Source of the DNA: Nipponacmea schrenckii
Lineage: Eukaryota; Mollusca; Gastropoda; Lottiidae
DNA: 64,000 bases
Assembly: GCA_030562195.1 (NCBI GenBank)
Contig: CM060203.1
Coordinates: 1,068,208-1,132,207 of the forward strand
Direction of reading: 5' to 3'
Shown here: positions 1 through 12,300 of the stretch, piece by piece
Layout: each line of letters opens with the position of its first letter
How positions within the stretch are numbered: position 1 is the stretch's first letter
Position numbers and translations under genes: made by a program
Notes under the pieces: generated by a model
Database searches by the model: none
Told to the model about the DNA's origin: nothing
The model's input: only the letters and a program-made list of their open reading frames with translations

Positions 1-139
1 TTGTATTTGTATCAGTTTGTATTGAGTAGATAGTAAATATCTATGTTCAGTTTTTATATTCGAAACAGGCAAGTTATTATCGACTAAATATTGTATATAA
101 TTATAATTTATATTCTATATGTATATTGAATATTTCCAG

Positions 140-3100
140 GATTTCCTGCAGAAGATAATGAGATTGTTTGAGAGTCCGTCCACATTAATTCGAGCCAAGG
201 CATTCATGGTTTTACATGAATTAACTAAATCTAGCTCTGACTTACTCCTCTCGGCTTGTAATGCTAGGTAGGTATATTACAATGTTATAAAGGGTGATGT
301 CAACTCTGGCCCTCCCTACCTGGTCTAACAAAGCCATATTATTGTGTTTCCCATAGAAACTTTATGTATCTATATTTGATATTGTGTCCAAACCACGCCC
401 CTAACATTTTTTGACAAATTTTAAATTACAAATAAAGGACCACAAGAGGACCAGGGTATTTTTTTCTAACTGATATTACACACTACTTACAGATAAACAA
501 GTTTGAAACAAAAAACAAATTTGATTAAAAAGAAAGCCTGTGCTATTCTACCTACCTTACAATTCATGGAAATCAATTAAGATTTAAAGAACAAAAGGTT
601 ATCACCAAATTTTTCTGAAATTTCGATTATTTTTTAATACACACAAAAGTACATGCTTGACTCAAAAGCTGCAACAAGAATAGTTGACTCTTCCCACTCT
701 CTCAACAAATGAACCTCTTAGTCTGAGATTGTACTTGAATATCCCTGATGTGTTTTAGATTAGTGATGTATATAGAGCGAGATAGTAGACGACAAACACC
801 ACGGGAACCTCGATCTGATAGTCCTGATTCTGTACAATATTTAAATCAAGCTCTGGATAAATTGATCAACTATATAACTGATGCTTTACCTGGTATAATG
901 AGTAAGTTTTTCTTATTTTAATAACTTGATGAAGAATTCCATACATTTATTAGTAAATAACGTCCACCTTTGTATTCATGTTTTAAAAGACAGCTAAAAT
1001 TAACAATATTAAATAGATACATTCAAGTATGTGATTTTAGGTGACTTCATAAATCGTAATTGTCTCTGTTTCTAAAACAGATTTTATCTTCTAGTGTAAA
1101 TGACTGTAATATTAGTTCTAGCTTTGGATATGTTGAAGATACAAAGTGTTTAATTACTGATTATATTGTGATACCTTTGAATTTGTATGATGTGTCCTTG
1201 CATCTAGATTTTTCCAGTTGCTACCCCATTCAAATTCTAGAGTGTCATTATTGTGTATTTGATATTTTGATGTTTCATTTGTTGTAGAGGAGGTGTTAAC
1301 TGTATTAGAATCAGTCTCTGGTCGTAAACATCCTTCAGCCACTCAAACTAGACAATTAAAATCTACGTTACCATTACTACCAATTGGATTACATCTAGTA
1401 ACTAGTCAGGTAGGTTACTAGGTAACATTAGTCAGCCACTCAAACTAGACAATTAAAATCTACGTTACCATTACTACCAATTGGATTACATCTAGTAACT
1501 AGTCAGGTAGGTTACTAGGTAACATTAGTCAGCCAATCAAACTAGACAATTAAAATCTACGTTACCATTACTACCAATTGGATTACATCTAGTAACTAGT
1601 CAGGTAGGTTACTAGGTAACATTAGTCAGCCACTCAAACTAGACAATTAAAATCTACGTTACCATTACTACCAATAGGATTACATCTAGTAACTAGTCAG
1701 GTAGGTTACTAGGTAACATTAGTCAGCCACTCAAACTAGACAATTAAAATCTATCTTACCATTACTACCAATAGGATTACATCTAGTAACTAGTCAGGTA
1801 GGTTACTAGGTAACATTAGTCAGCCACTCAAACTAGACAAATAAAATCTACTTACCATTACTACCAATTGGATTACATCTAGTAACTAGTCAGGTAGGTT
1901 ACTAGGTAACATGAGTCAGCCAATCAAACTAGACAATTAAAATTTTACATTACCATTACTACCAATAGGATTACATCTAGTAACTAGTCAGGTAGGTTAC
2001 TAGGTAACATTAGTCACCCAAACTCAAACTAGACAATTAAAATCTACGTTACCATTACTACCAATAGGTTTACATCGAGTGACTAGTCAGGTAGGTTACT
2101 AGGTAACATCAGTCAGCCACTCAAACTAGACAATTAAAATCTGCGTTACCATTACTACCAAACTACAAACATACCTGTTATGTGAAATTCAATCGATAAA
2201 ATTTCATCCGGTCTGATCAGATATATGCAGTAGATATATTATTGTGGTCCATTCTGTGGTTGTATTATGATATATTTTTAATTTAGGTATTTCGAAGTCG
2301 AGTGGTTAATGAAGAATTCATTAAAGATTTAGGATTATTGTTGAGCCATGTGAATCAAATAGAAAATAAAGAAACTAACATAGATGCTAGTTCAGGTTAG
2401 TATGCTATATTCTCCTTAAATAATTCTATTTTATATTCAGGATGAAGTATCAGACCTATGAACTGGAAACAAGTTGGTTTGACATTGTATATAATGTATA
2501 ATTTCTGTATGATATTCTCCTATCATACATTCTGAATGTGAGGCAGGGTATATATACCTTTTAACAGGAAACCTGAATATTGATCTACAATACAGTTTAG
2601 GATAATTAATTGTTGGTTTTGTTAAATTTTAAACATGTTGTAAATACACTGCATTGATGCTTTCCTTTCAATATTCACTTTCTAATTTGATAACTTGATT
2701 TTTTTCTGCAAAATTTATTTGTTTTAAAGAACATTATTCCACCAAGTAGAATTGAGCAATATACACATGTTGCACAATCTTGCACCATTTTAGTTTCATC
2801 TTTCTAATATTGTTGTTATTTTATTGTCTTCTGCAGAAAAAATGCGAGGTAAAGTATGAAATATATATCCCTAATAGATTTAGTCTAATAGTATATTAGG
2901 CCATACAAAGTAAATTGTCTGTTTTACAGGCCCCGCGCGCTCCGGTAAAATACCCCGCGCTCCAAAACTATTTATTGACATTTTGGAATAATTAATAAAT
3001 AATGCGCGCGCGTCTCCGAAATTGTGTGTAAAATAGAGTTATTTCCCCGTTCCCGAAAATATTTTTTACCATAATTATCTCCCTTGACGTTTAACGAAAA

Positions 3101-6100
3101 ACCGGAAGTGGCTTAGAATGCGTTTTTCATCACCGATAAAAAGATTTTCTTCTACAACTTCAAACTGAAATTGATTCTGATACAATTTAACGTTCGAAAA
3201 TACAATTATTTGCTGAAGGAAGCACAATTATGAAAATTATTCACACTTTCGTGAGGACAATCCAAACATTAAATTAATCTTAATCTTGATGATTTCGTTT
3301 CTGGATTATGTGGAACAAATCGAGACCCGTTACAATTACAAGTAAAAGAATTCACCGGGTGTTTTTCTGCTATTGATTTGAAAGTTAATATTTATGGAAA
3401 ATGGTAACGAATACAATAAAATACGAATTTTATACGTTCGAATACGATCGATTTTCTCATTATTGGTATCACTCAACACATTCCGCTTTTCTCAAGTTAA
3501 AACCGGAAGTACTCCGTTAGTACGAGTTCTCGAAAAATCGGCATTTGTAACATAGGTCTAGATAAAAATTATTAAAATAGAAGTTCGATCTAAACAGATT
3601 GTTTTGCTCTTGTCATGTGATGTGATGTATGACAATTTGTTCCAAAATTTCCAATAATAATAATTATTACCGATACCATACAATGGTATTTTAAAATACA
3701 GTTTACAGATGGATAGAAATCCTACTGTAGTAGAATAACATTGTCTTGACATAATATTATCAGCCCTGATGCACCCTAAGTGCATCATTGTCAGAGGTAG
3801 TAAATATGTTGGAATGATTACGTTTATGTGAAGTTGAAAGGTAAAAAAGTTCTGTTATTTCTATCAACTATTATCATTCAAACCCCCAAAACATCTGATA
3901 GTTGCATCTGAATGGTGATTTAAATCTATTTTTTAAATTTGTGGAAATAAATAATAAATAGCTTCGCTCGCTCCGATTTCTTCTGGTGCCAAATTTAAAA
4001 AAGCGCTTATAAATAATAAATAATAAATTCGCCCTCTCGCCCCATTTTTTTAAAAAAAAGGCCTGTAAAACAGACAATTTACTTTGCACGGCCTTATATA
4101 TGATATGTAACTCCCTCCCATTATAGATTGAAGTGTGTGTGTGTGTGTGAGTGTGATTGTGAGCGAGGGTCTAAGGGTGTAAGGGTGTGGGTGTAAGGGT
4201 AAGTGTGGGTGTGGCACCAGACAGGGTATGCTTATGGCATGGATTGTTAGTGCTTGATTTATATATCTACAATATACTAGTATATATATAATATAGTTTC
4301 TCAATAACTTAATTATGGGTTTTATTGTATTTAATGTTTCAGTAATCAGTAATTGTCTCTTAGTTCTAATCTTAATGAAGTGATACCAATTAACAAAATA
4401 CTTGCTTCAATTATTGCTGTGCTGAGTATCTTCGTATTATCACTAGCTACATTAGACATAGATAAACAGGTTTTTAGACACTGTGAGGTCATTTTAACCA
4501 AATTAACTCAAGATGAATATACCATGAAAGTTGTGTCTGTTATTTAATAAATTCAACTCAGGTTAACTTGAGAGTAAAAAGAAATCTTGTAACATTTTTT
4601 TAGATTTATTTGCTAATATCTGTAAAGTAAAAAAATTCATTTTGAAACTTCTTTTAGACTATGATATGAATTTGTCAATCCACACGCTGTAAACGGTCCT
4701 GCATAGCCACTTTATAAAACAAAAATCCTGTTTATGTTTCATTTCTTTATCCTTTACCTTAAAATGTAGTGTAGTGTTCTGGTTTGCATGCCCATTACTA
4801 TAGTAATCAACACAATGTACTCACAGCAAAATAGTCCTGGAGAGTAGAATTTGCTATTGTTTTATTGTAGATGAGCCTGAAGCAATTTAAATTTCCCATA
4901 AATGATATTGTTTGATCAGATTTATGGGATTCAATGGTAAGGTCAGCTGTGCAATAGGGTTGTTGACTTGTCATGAATTTAAGAGAGGCCACATGGCTTA
5001 TATGTGTTAGGTTTATTTATTGTATATTGTATTTATTGGTTTGTATTTATTTCAGCTGCCATTGGAACAACAGAATTTATTAATACTGTAATGTCTATTT
5101 TGGAGGGTATTTCCCAGCATCCTTCATTACTAATACAGTATCACCAAGTTGTCATAGAAACAATTCTACCCTCCCTAGCAACGCTGATCAAATCTCAAAA
5201 TGGTAAGACATTCTGTAACCATCATTTTTTCAGTCAAAGCTCAAGCCGATTACCTGTTTGTCTGAGGTCCAATCCTGACATTGGTTAAGACAGTACCTTT
5301 GATTGTTTAATCTGAAATATCCTTGTCCGTTATGCAGTTATAACTAGGAAAAGTGTCACATGTCATTTGTAAATGTCAATTAATCTTGGCCATATTTGCT
5401 CTTTAGATTGAAATAAAAACCAGTATTTGATTTGTTTAAAATATTCCTGGTAAGAATTAATGGTGAATTATCAGTAATAATCACAGGATTGTAAAACTGA
5501 CAAGCCTATGTTTTCTGAGGCCCGTTTCTCAAAAAGTCACATGATTTTTTGAGAAACTGGCGGCTGGTGCATAAAAAATTTGAATTTTGATGAGGATTTT
5601 TTTTTTTCCAGTTGATACAAAAGTCCTGTCACTTCGTTTGCTATCAGAAATTACATCAGTTTATTTAAGTCAAGATCAATATGGTCACACATCAGAAACA
5701 CGAGTTGATAGTGATAGACTCCATCAAATAGTCTCAAATAATCTTCTACCACAGTAAGTATGATTTTTCGGGGGGGAAAGTAGTAAATCTGGAGGGGCAA
5801 TTGGGGGAGTTGCAGTAATAATATCATTATCATAAGTCACAATGCCATGTTGCATGTTTACCTAAAGAGGTTTCAATTTTCATTATATCTTGAAATACTT
5901 AAATTTTTGGAACAAAATCTTGGATGAAGGAAAAAAAGAAACCTATAGACGCAAAGCATTGCCATTCATCAACTTTATATTCATAGCAGAAAACATACAA
6001 ATAATGCAATTTTTCCACTTCACATAGTTATGCTAATAGGTTTAGTTAACCCTTCACAATTTACTTGGTGTCATCAAATATGTACAACATGAAGCCTTTT

Positions 6101-9100
6101 ATCTAAGCGCTTAGAGAAATTCCACTTATTATATAACTTCCTCTATAAATATTATATTTATTATAGTATTAATTATTTTATATTTCTATTTATAGAATGG
6201 AGGCGTTATTGTTAGATATTGACCCCCTACCAAGTTACACATTGAAATTGTTATTATCCTTACTGGAGCAGAGTAATAATTTTGTTAAGTTATTTCTACA
6301 ACAAGGTTTGATGCCAGTTGTATTTCAAGTTCTACAGGTAATATATTATCTTTTGTTTTTAAACCAGGATTCAAACTAGATTGGAAAATTAAAAAATTAA
6401 AAATGTAGATAATAAAACCTGTGCTCATTGGGTAATCAATTTATCTTTGATTTGTGTTTTATGATAATTCATTAGCAGATAACATGACTACCCTTGTATT
6501 ATCCATGTATTTATATTAATATATCATCATATATGTACAGGCTCTCATATTATCTTTAAAAAGGCTATAATGATAATATGATAGGTGTTAGTGATATATT
6601 TAAATTATTATAGGACCATCAGAACAATCCAACCAGTATTACCATGCAGAATATAATCAGTATCTTAAATTGTTTGATATCAAATAAACAGACCAATTTA
6701 TCAGATCTATATGATCAAGGTAAGGGGAAATAACCTATCAACCTATTTTATTTTACCATATATTTAACATATATTATAATATGTAAAAATTGATTTCAAA
6801 ATGGCTACAAGAAACAATGGTCACAGTCCATGACAATTGTAAATTCCAAGAGATGTTATATTATAGTGGAGATTGTTAACAAGCCAGCACAATGACGTTA
6901 GCCATAAGTGTTTCAGTTTTAGTGTAAAAAGATTATTCATGTTTCTAAATAGTGTAAATTATTTTACAATCCACGGTATTATTTCACCTTTGATGTCTAC
7001 GAAGATTATTTCATGTATTAACCTGTGGACGAATCTATTGGAAAAAGAGGGTTAATAGTAAAAAAGAAACATAGTTTTCCTTGGATTGTAAGTTAGATAT
7101 AGACCTCAAATCCCGCGGTTAAGCCCTCGACATTATTTCGAATGTTAACCTCATATCGGTCTATATCTTATACATAGTGGAGATTGGTTGCCACTCTTTT
7201 AAAACATTGAGAATTACATGATACAGTGTTCAAAACAATACCAAAATACAAAAAGACGAGAATATCAGCTTTGAGAATTATTCATGAAATATTTTGTAGA
7301 AACAATATACAGGTGTACAGATGATGTTAGAAGATGATAAATACCTTACTTGAATTGTGATTTCAGGTTTGATAGACAATCTAACCAGCCTGTTATTTGA
7401 GGTATCGACTTCCTGTTTTCTGGCAGAAGAAACAGGACAAGATATCAAGGCCTCCAACACCACCTTACAGATTTTACTAGAAACATTGTATAATATATTA
7501 AAATATGTTTCTGATATTGTACGCAAGGCTTTACAGGTAAGACACTTATCTTTATATAGCATTGCTTAGACTGTTATCTTTATATAGCATTGCTTAGACT
7601 GTTATCTTTATATAGCATTGCTTAGACTGTTATCTTTATATAGCATTGCTTAGACTGTTATCTTTATATAGCATTGCTTAGACTGTTATCTTTATATAGC
7701 ATTGCTTAGACTGTTATCTTTATATAGCATTGCTTAGACTGTTATCTTTATATAGCATTGCTTAGACTGTTATCTTTATATAGCATTGCTTAGACTGTTA
7801 TCTTTATATAGCATTGCTTAGACTGTTATCTTTATATAGCATTGCTTAGAGTGTTATCTTTATAAAGCATTTCTTAGACTGTTATCTTTATATAGCATTG
7901 CTTAGACTGTTATCTTTATATAGCATTGCTTAGACTGTTATCTTTATATAGCATTGCTTAGACTGTTATCTTTATATAGCATTGCTTAGACTGTTATCTT
8001 TATATAGCATTGCTTAGACTGTTATCTTTATATAGCATTGCTTAGACTGTTATCTTTATATAGCATTGCTTAGACTGTTATCTTTATATAGCATTGCTTA
8101 GACTGTTATCTTTATATAGCATTGCTTAGACTGTTATCTTTATATAGCATTGCTTAGACTGTTATCTTTATATAGCATTGCTTAGACTGTTATCTTTATA
8201 TAGCATTGCTTAGACTGTTATCTTTATATAGCATTGCTTAGACTGTTATCTTTATATAGCATTGCTTAGACTGTTATCTTTATATAGCATTGCTTAGACT
8301 GTTATCTTTATATAGCATTGCTTAGACTGTTATCTTTATATAACATTGCTTAGACTGTTATCTTTATATAGCATTGCTTAGACTGTTATCTTTATATAGC
8401 ATTGCTTAGACTGTTATCTTTATATAGCATTGCTTAGACTGTTATCTTTATATAGCATTGCTTAGACTGTTATCTTTATATAGCATTGCTTAGACTGTTA
8501 TCTTTATATAGCATTGCTTAGACTGTTATCTTTATATAGCATTGCTTAGACTGTTATCTTTATATAACATTGCTTTGACTGTTGTCTTTTTATAACATTG
8601 TTTGACTGTTGTCTTTATATATAATATTGCTTTGACTGTTGTCTTTATATATAACATTGCTTTGACTGTTGTCTTTATATAACATTGCTTAGACTGTTGT
8701 CTTTATATAACATTGCTTAGACTGTTATCTTTATATAGCATTGCTTAGACTGTTATCTTTATATAGCATTGCTTAGACTGTTATCTTTATATAGCATTGC
8801 TTAGACTGTTATCTTTATATAACATTGCTTTGACTGTTGTCTTTATATAACATTGCTTTGACTGTTGTCTTTATATAACATTGCTTTGACTGTTGTCTTT
8901 ATATAACATTGCTTTGACTGTTGTCTTTATATAACATTGCTTGACTGTTATCTTTATATAACATTGCTTTGACTGTTGTCTTTATATAACATTGCTTTGA
9001 CTGTTATCTTTATATAACATTGCTTTGACTGTTATCTTTATATAGCATTGCTTAGACTGTTATCTTTATATAACATTGCTTTGACTGTTGTCTTTATATA

Positions 9101-11073
9101 ACATTGCTTTGACTGCTGTCTTTATATACCATTGCTTAGACTGTTATCTTTTTATAACATTGTTTGACTGGTATCTTTATATAACATTGCTTAGACTGTT
9201 ATCTTTATATAACATTGCTTTGACTGCAGTCTTTATATAACATTGCTTTGACTGTTGTCTTTATATAACATTCCTTCATAAAGCTTGTCTAAATCAGCAA
9301 TCTTGTCAACGTTTTTGCCTATTTTTTTTTTTGTTGTATTTTATGAAATTTACTGGTTTTCACCAACATTTTGTAACAAATGTAAGAAAATTTGTTGTAG
9401 TCTGATTTGACTTCTTGTCTTCTGAGTCTTGCATGTTAATTTTCTGAAGAATAAATAGATTCCCCTGGGTCCCTATGTCTTAAAAGATTAATTTGATTTT
9501 AAAATATAGCAGAAATGAGTTCATCATCTGTTTTCAAAGGTAAAGCCATTAGTTATTTTATTATACGGATTAATTTTCTACACCAGGCCAAGAAGACTGG
9601 TACAACTTCAGCTGGAAAAGAGGCAGAATGGGCTGAACAACTCCTCATGTTTAATAAACCTCTAACAGATTTAACTTCTGTTTTAACACAATTAGTAAGT
9701 AGCAGTATTTTATTTCTGTTCCCTATACTTTTTAATTGATTGTAGACAAACAGAACAATGGATATTTATACTGAAAAGTGATTATCCTACAGACATCTGA
9801 AAGTAAGCTCTATCAGTTGGCTGATAAATAACTCAGAGAATTATCTATCCTATAATGTACCTTGTTGTTAAAGAAGTGTATTTTTTGATATTATTTCTTA
9901 TTTACCCTCAACTTCTAAATGTCGTTTAAATCCTAATGTACGTACAGATGATGTTAAAAGATGATAACTACCTTACTTGAAATTTTTTATCCTAACTACA
10001 AATGCAAATTGTCATTTGAATCATTGCATCTAGTGCTGATTCCTCTTTTTTGTTTGTGATAAGTGATATATGATAAATTGGTTGAAAATGTTTGTATTTT
10101 GATCTTGTTTGTAGCTATGCTATGAAGATACAGATATCTATGAAATAGCTGTTAAAAGTTTATCACTATTAGTACAGCTATATGGTGGTGAACATAAAGA
10201 TGCTATGTCTACTGAAAATATGGTAATTTTTTATTTTACTAATGTTTTTATATATATGGACTTATGTACAAAAAGGAATTGTATGACATTTACAAAATAC
10301 ATCTGAATTACCATTAAACTTCATTTGATTATACATTGATTGAAAGTATTAATAAATTTTCTGTATTAATAATGTATGAGTATCAATATTGTTTAAGTCT
10401 ATACTGTTCCTATGATTGATAATGATATACTATGTGTATTGTAGGAGTATTACAGTAATGCTCTGAAAAAAGCTGATATTAAAAAACAGAAAATTTTACT
10501 TCGTGTTATTAAAAGACTGGTAAGTGAATTATTTTATTATTAAAATTGACAGTGTTTGAGCCAAAACAAAATTACTGAAAAATGTATACAAATATTATTT
10601 TAATATTTATATGTAAGTAAAATCTTTTGTGTTATTTTTATAACAGGTTGGAACGGATCCTAAACACAGTGACAAGATGAAAGTTAATGGTGAGGTATTG
10701 GCCAATACAATCAAATCTCTTGTACAAACAGCTAGGTAATACTTCTTCTCTTTCTCACCAGCATATAAAAAACAATGGCTGTGCTTGATTCTAGGTTGAT
10801 TATATTAAATATATTTGAATTTCCAACTGTGTAAGAGTAAAACATCTTATAGGGTAGTAGATCTGTTGTGCCTTACTTAGTGAGCTCGACACTTCCTTGT
10901 TTACTAATTCAAAATGTCAGTAGAGTGAGCATTGAACCAATAGCTTAATATATGTAATTTGTCTGTGTTTGTTTTATAATGTTGTGATTATTTTGTATCA
11001 TTACAGTTCCCATGCTGATGTCAGTATTACCAGTCTTGCTGCTGAAATTTTAAAAACAACTGGATACTTATAG
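140..11073 (+). CDS. ULK4: ULK4 (unc-51-like kinase 4), C-terminal ARM-repeat part, 14 exons, 5' partial
   Basis: Exons read from the sequence: 140-267, 759-901, 1288-1409, 2287-2395, 5056-5202, 5612-5753, 6196-6337, 6614-6719, 7367-7536, 9587-9694, 10115-10222, 10445-10519, 10647-10735 and 11007-11073 (stop TAG 11071-11073). All have AG/GT borders and compatible phases; together they give 1,656 nt, or 551 residues plus stop. Segments that I recognise as ULK4 include LVMYIERDSRRQTPREPR (exon 2), VSGRKHPS and LHLVTSQVFR (exons 3-4), LLSEITS (exon 6), NKPLTDL (exon 10) and LVQLYGGE (exon 11). ULK4 is a predicted catalytically inactive ULK-family kinase whose long C-terminal region is built of helical ARM/HEAT-like repeats; it is linked to cilia and neurodevelopment in vertebrates. 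The kinase-like domain and earlier exons lie before position 1. No frameshift or internal stop was found. Introns carry large repeat arrays and one DNA transposon. Family assignment is from recognised protein similarity; exon borders are by eye. Confidence 0.94.
1336..2160 (+). repeat. 97-bp tandem array built from ULK4 exon end plus splice donor
   Basis: About 8.5 copies of a 96-97 bp unit start near 1336, 1433, 1530, 1627, 1724, 1821, 1917, 2015 and 2114. The first copy is the authentic last 74 nt of the ULK4 exon 1288-1409 plus the first 23 nt of its intron. Every full downstream copy keeps the exon-like 74 nt with few substitutions and the donor motif GTAGGT. The last copy is cut at about 2160. 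Reading past any donor meets a TAG four codons later, so only the first copy is likely to be coding. Confidence 0.95.
2899..4093. mobile_element. Non-autonomous PIF/Harbinger-like DNA transposon in ULK4 intron
   Basis: Terminal inverted repeats of 34 bp lie at 2899-2932 and 4060-4093, with only two mismatches. Both ends start with GGCC. The flanks carry the same trinucleotide TTA (2896-2898 and 4094-4096), which fits the TWA target duplication of PIF/Harbinger elements. The 1.2-kb interior has CpG-rich subterminal stretches (for example near 2930-2960 and 3000-3015) and no long ORF, so it would depend on a transposase encoded elsewhere. It sits inside the ULK4 intron 2396-5055. Superfamily assignment rests on the TSD and the GGCC ends only. 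Confidence 0.8.
4130..4222. repeat. GT-rich simple repeat
   Basis: A (GT)n run is followed by degenerate GGGTGTAAG-type repeats, just outside the right end of the Harbinger-like element. It resembles telomeric DNA only superficially; no regular TTAGGG array is present. Confidence 0.8.
7092..7170. repeat. Short inverted repeat in ULK4 intron
   Basis: The motif TTAGATATAGACC at the left and GGTCTATATCTTA at the right face each other about 50 bp apart, around a CCGCGG-containing centre. The segment may be one end or the core of a small MITE. A copy of TAGTGGAGATTG occurs near 6865 and again near 7178. Confidence 0.4.
7546..9275 (+). repeat. 28-bp minisatellite, about 61 copies, in ULK4 intron
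   Basis: The unit is TTATCTTTATATAGCATTGC plus TTAGACTG (28 bp). The array begins nine bases after the GT donor of exon 7367-7536. Copies from 7546 to about 8560 are almost identical. From about 8560 to 9275 a second variant (AACATTGCTTTGACTGTTGTC) interleaves with the first, and there are small indels. The homogeneous 5' half suggests recent expansion or gene conversion from the donor side. Confidence 0.97.
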
Positions 11074-11600
11074 TAATATTTTGAGCAAAGCAAAACAATA
11101 GAGGTAACTTCCGAATAGACATAATAATTGTGAAGTTTGAAAGTTTTATAAAACATAGATACCAAGAGAGGTGTACTATTATTGTTACATGGTTTCCCTG
11201 GTTACTTGTTACATTATAGACTGGATTTTTATTTTAACACAACTAAATATATATTTGAAAACAACTGGATATTTGTCTGAAAAAAATGGATATTTATTAC
11301 TGTAAGAACTGGATATTTATTTTTATTAAAAACAATTGGATATTAATTTAAAAACAATTGGATATTCATTTATAAACAATTGGATATTTATCAATAAACT
11401 ATTGCATATTTGTATTAAAAACAACAACTGGATATTTATTTGTATGAAAAAAAAAAACATTGGATATTTATTTGTATTAAAAACATCTGGATATTTATTT
11501 GTATTAAAAACATCTGGATATTTATTTGTATTAAAAACATCTGGATATATTAAAAAAACAACAGGGTATTTATTCAAAGACAACTAAATATTTAACTTGA
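11056..11600 (+). repeat. Degenerate 26-33 bp tandem repeat seeded from the ULK4 stop-codon region
   Basis: The last ULK4 codons (AAAACAACTGGATACTTATAG) are followed by many diverged copies of AAAACAACTGGATATTTATT separated by AT-rich spacers from about 11250 to 11600. Copies near 11465-11545 are the most regular (about 34 bp). AATAAA occurs at 11393-11398 inside the array and could act as a poly(A) signal; this is not established. Confidence 0.85.
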
Positions 11601-12035
11601 AAACATCTGGATCTTTAAATATTTATTTGATATGATTAGAAATTAATTGTATATTAAGTGTATAAAGTGAATATCACCATTGCGTCCCTATTTGTTACAT
11701 TATAGTATATAATTAATTTGTAAATATTTTATAAGATGTTCTATATTACTTTACACTTGACTTTGGAATAATCACGCATTTATTATATATTTATCAGATG
11801 TCACCGCTATCCATTAGATTATCATTGCATTAAAATCATTGTAAAAATCTGACCTTTTGAGTTTGTATATAATTGTTTATACTGTCACCTACCAATACCG
11901 GTTACTACAATTTACCTGATTTATCTGTTCTTCGATCTTTATGAAACACCACGGGCTTTAAGATCATCTCGGCATTTTTTTGGTACTAGGCATAGTTAAA
12001 AAATAGGGAAGAGAGGTGGTTTTACTTGGGCTTTA
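11601..12035. other. AT-rich 3' flank of ULK4, no gene seen
   Basis: No repeat, RNA gene or coding-like segment was recognised. It may include the end of the ULK4 3' UTR. Confidence 0.5.
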
Positions 12036-12074
12036 TTGGTTTCATTCACTGCTATGGCTCACTTTCAGTAAACC

Positions 12075-12300
12075 AAACCGTCTTCATCTGTCTATAAGGT
12101 AAAGAAGAGTAGGACCATTCCCTTTCAAAGTCGTTGGTCAGCTTAACAGCATCATGTCATAATACCGATCGATGGGTGTGGCTGACCAATGTCTTGCCAG
12201 GTTTAACACATACCGTCTTTATTAGCCCATTCGGTGCAGAAGAGTAGGACGTAAAACTCGATTCATTCCATTTCTATTAACACGGACAGAAAAGTAAAAA
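12075..12300 (+). mobile_element. Two 3'-tail fragments of the tRNA-derived SINE
   Basis: The segments at about 12078-12115 and 12208-12290 match the conserved tail of the SINE seen at 53150-53205: a CGTCTTCATTAGCCCATAAG-type stretch followed by GAAGAGTAGGACGTAAAACT. The tRNA-like heads are absent. Between them lies a separate dispersed repeat (12127-12200). Confidence 0.65.
12127..12200 (+). repeat. Dispersed repeat, copy 1
   Basis: It is similar in direct orientation to 13297-13385. The two share GGTCAGCTTAA/GGCCAGGTTAA, ATCATG/ATCATAG, CCGGTCGATGGATGTGG-type sequence and a trailing GCCAG. Its nature is unknown; it may be part of a larger old transposon. Confidence 0.5.

Noticed and set aside
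4140..4215. Interstitial telomere repeat
   Set aside because: GGGTGTAAG-type sequence is irregular and lacks consecutive TTAGGG units.
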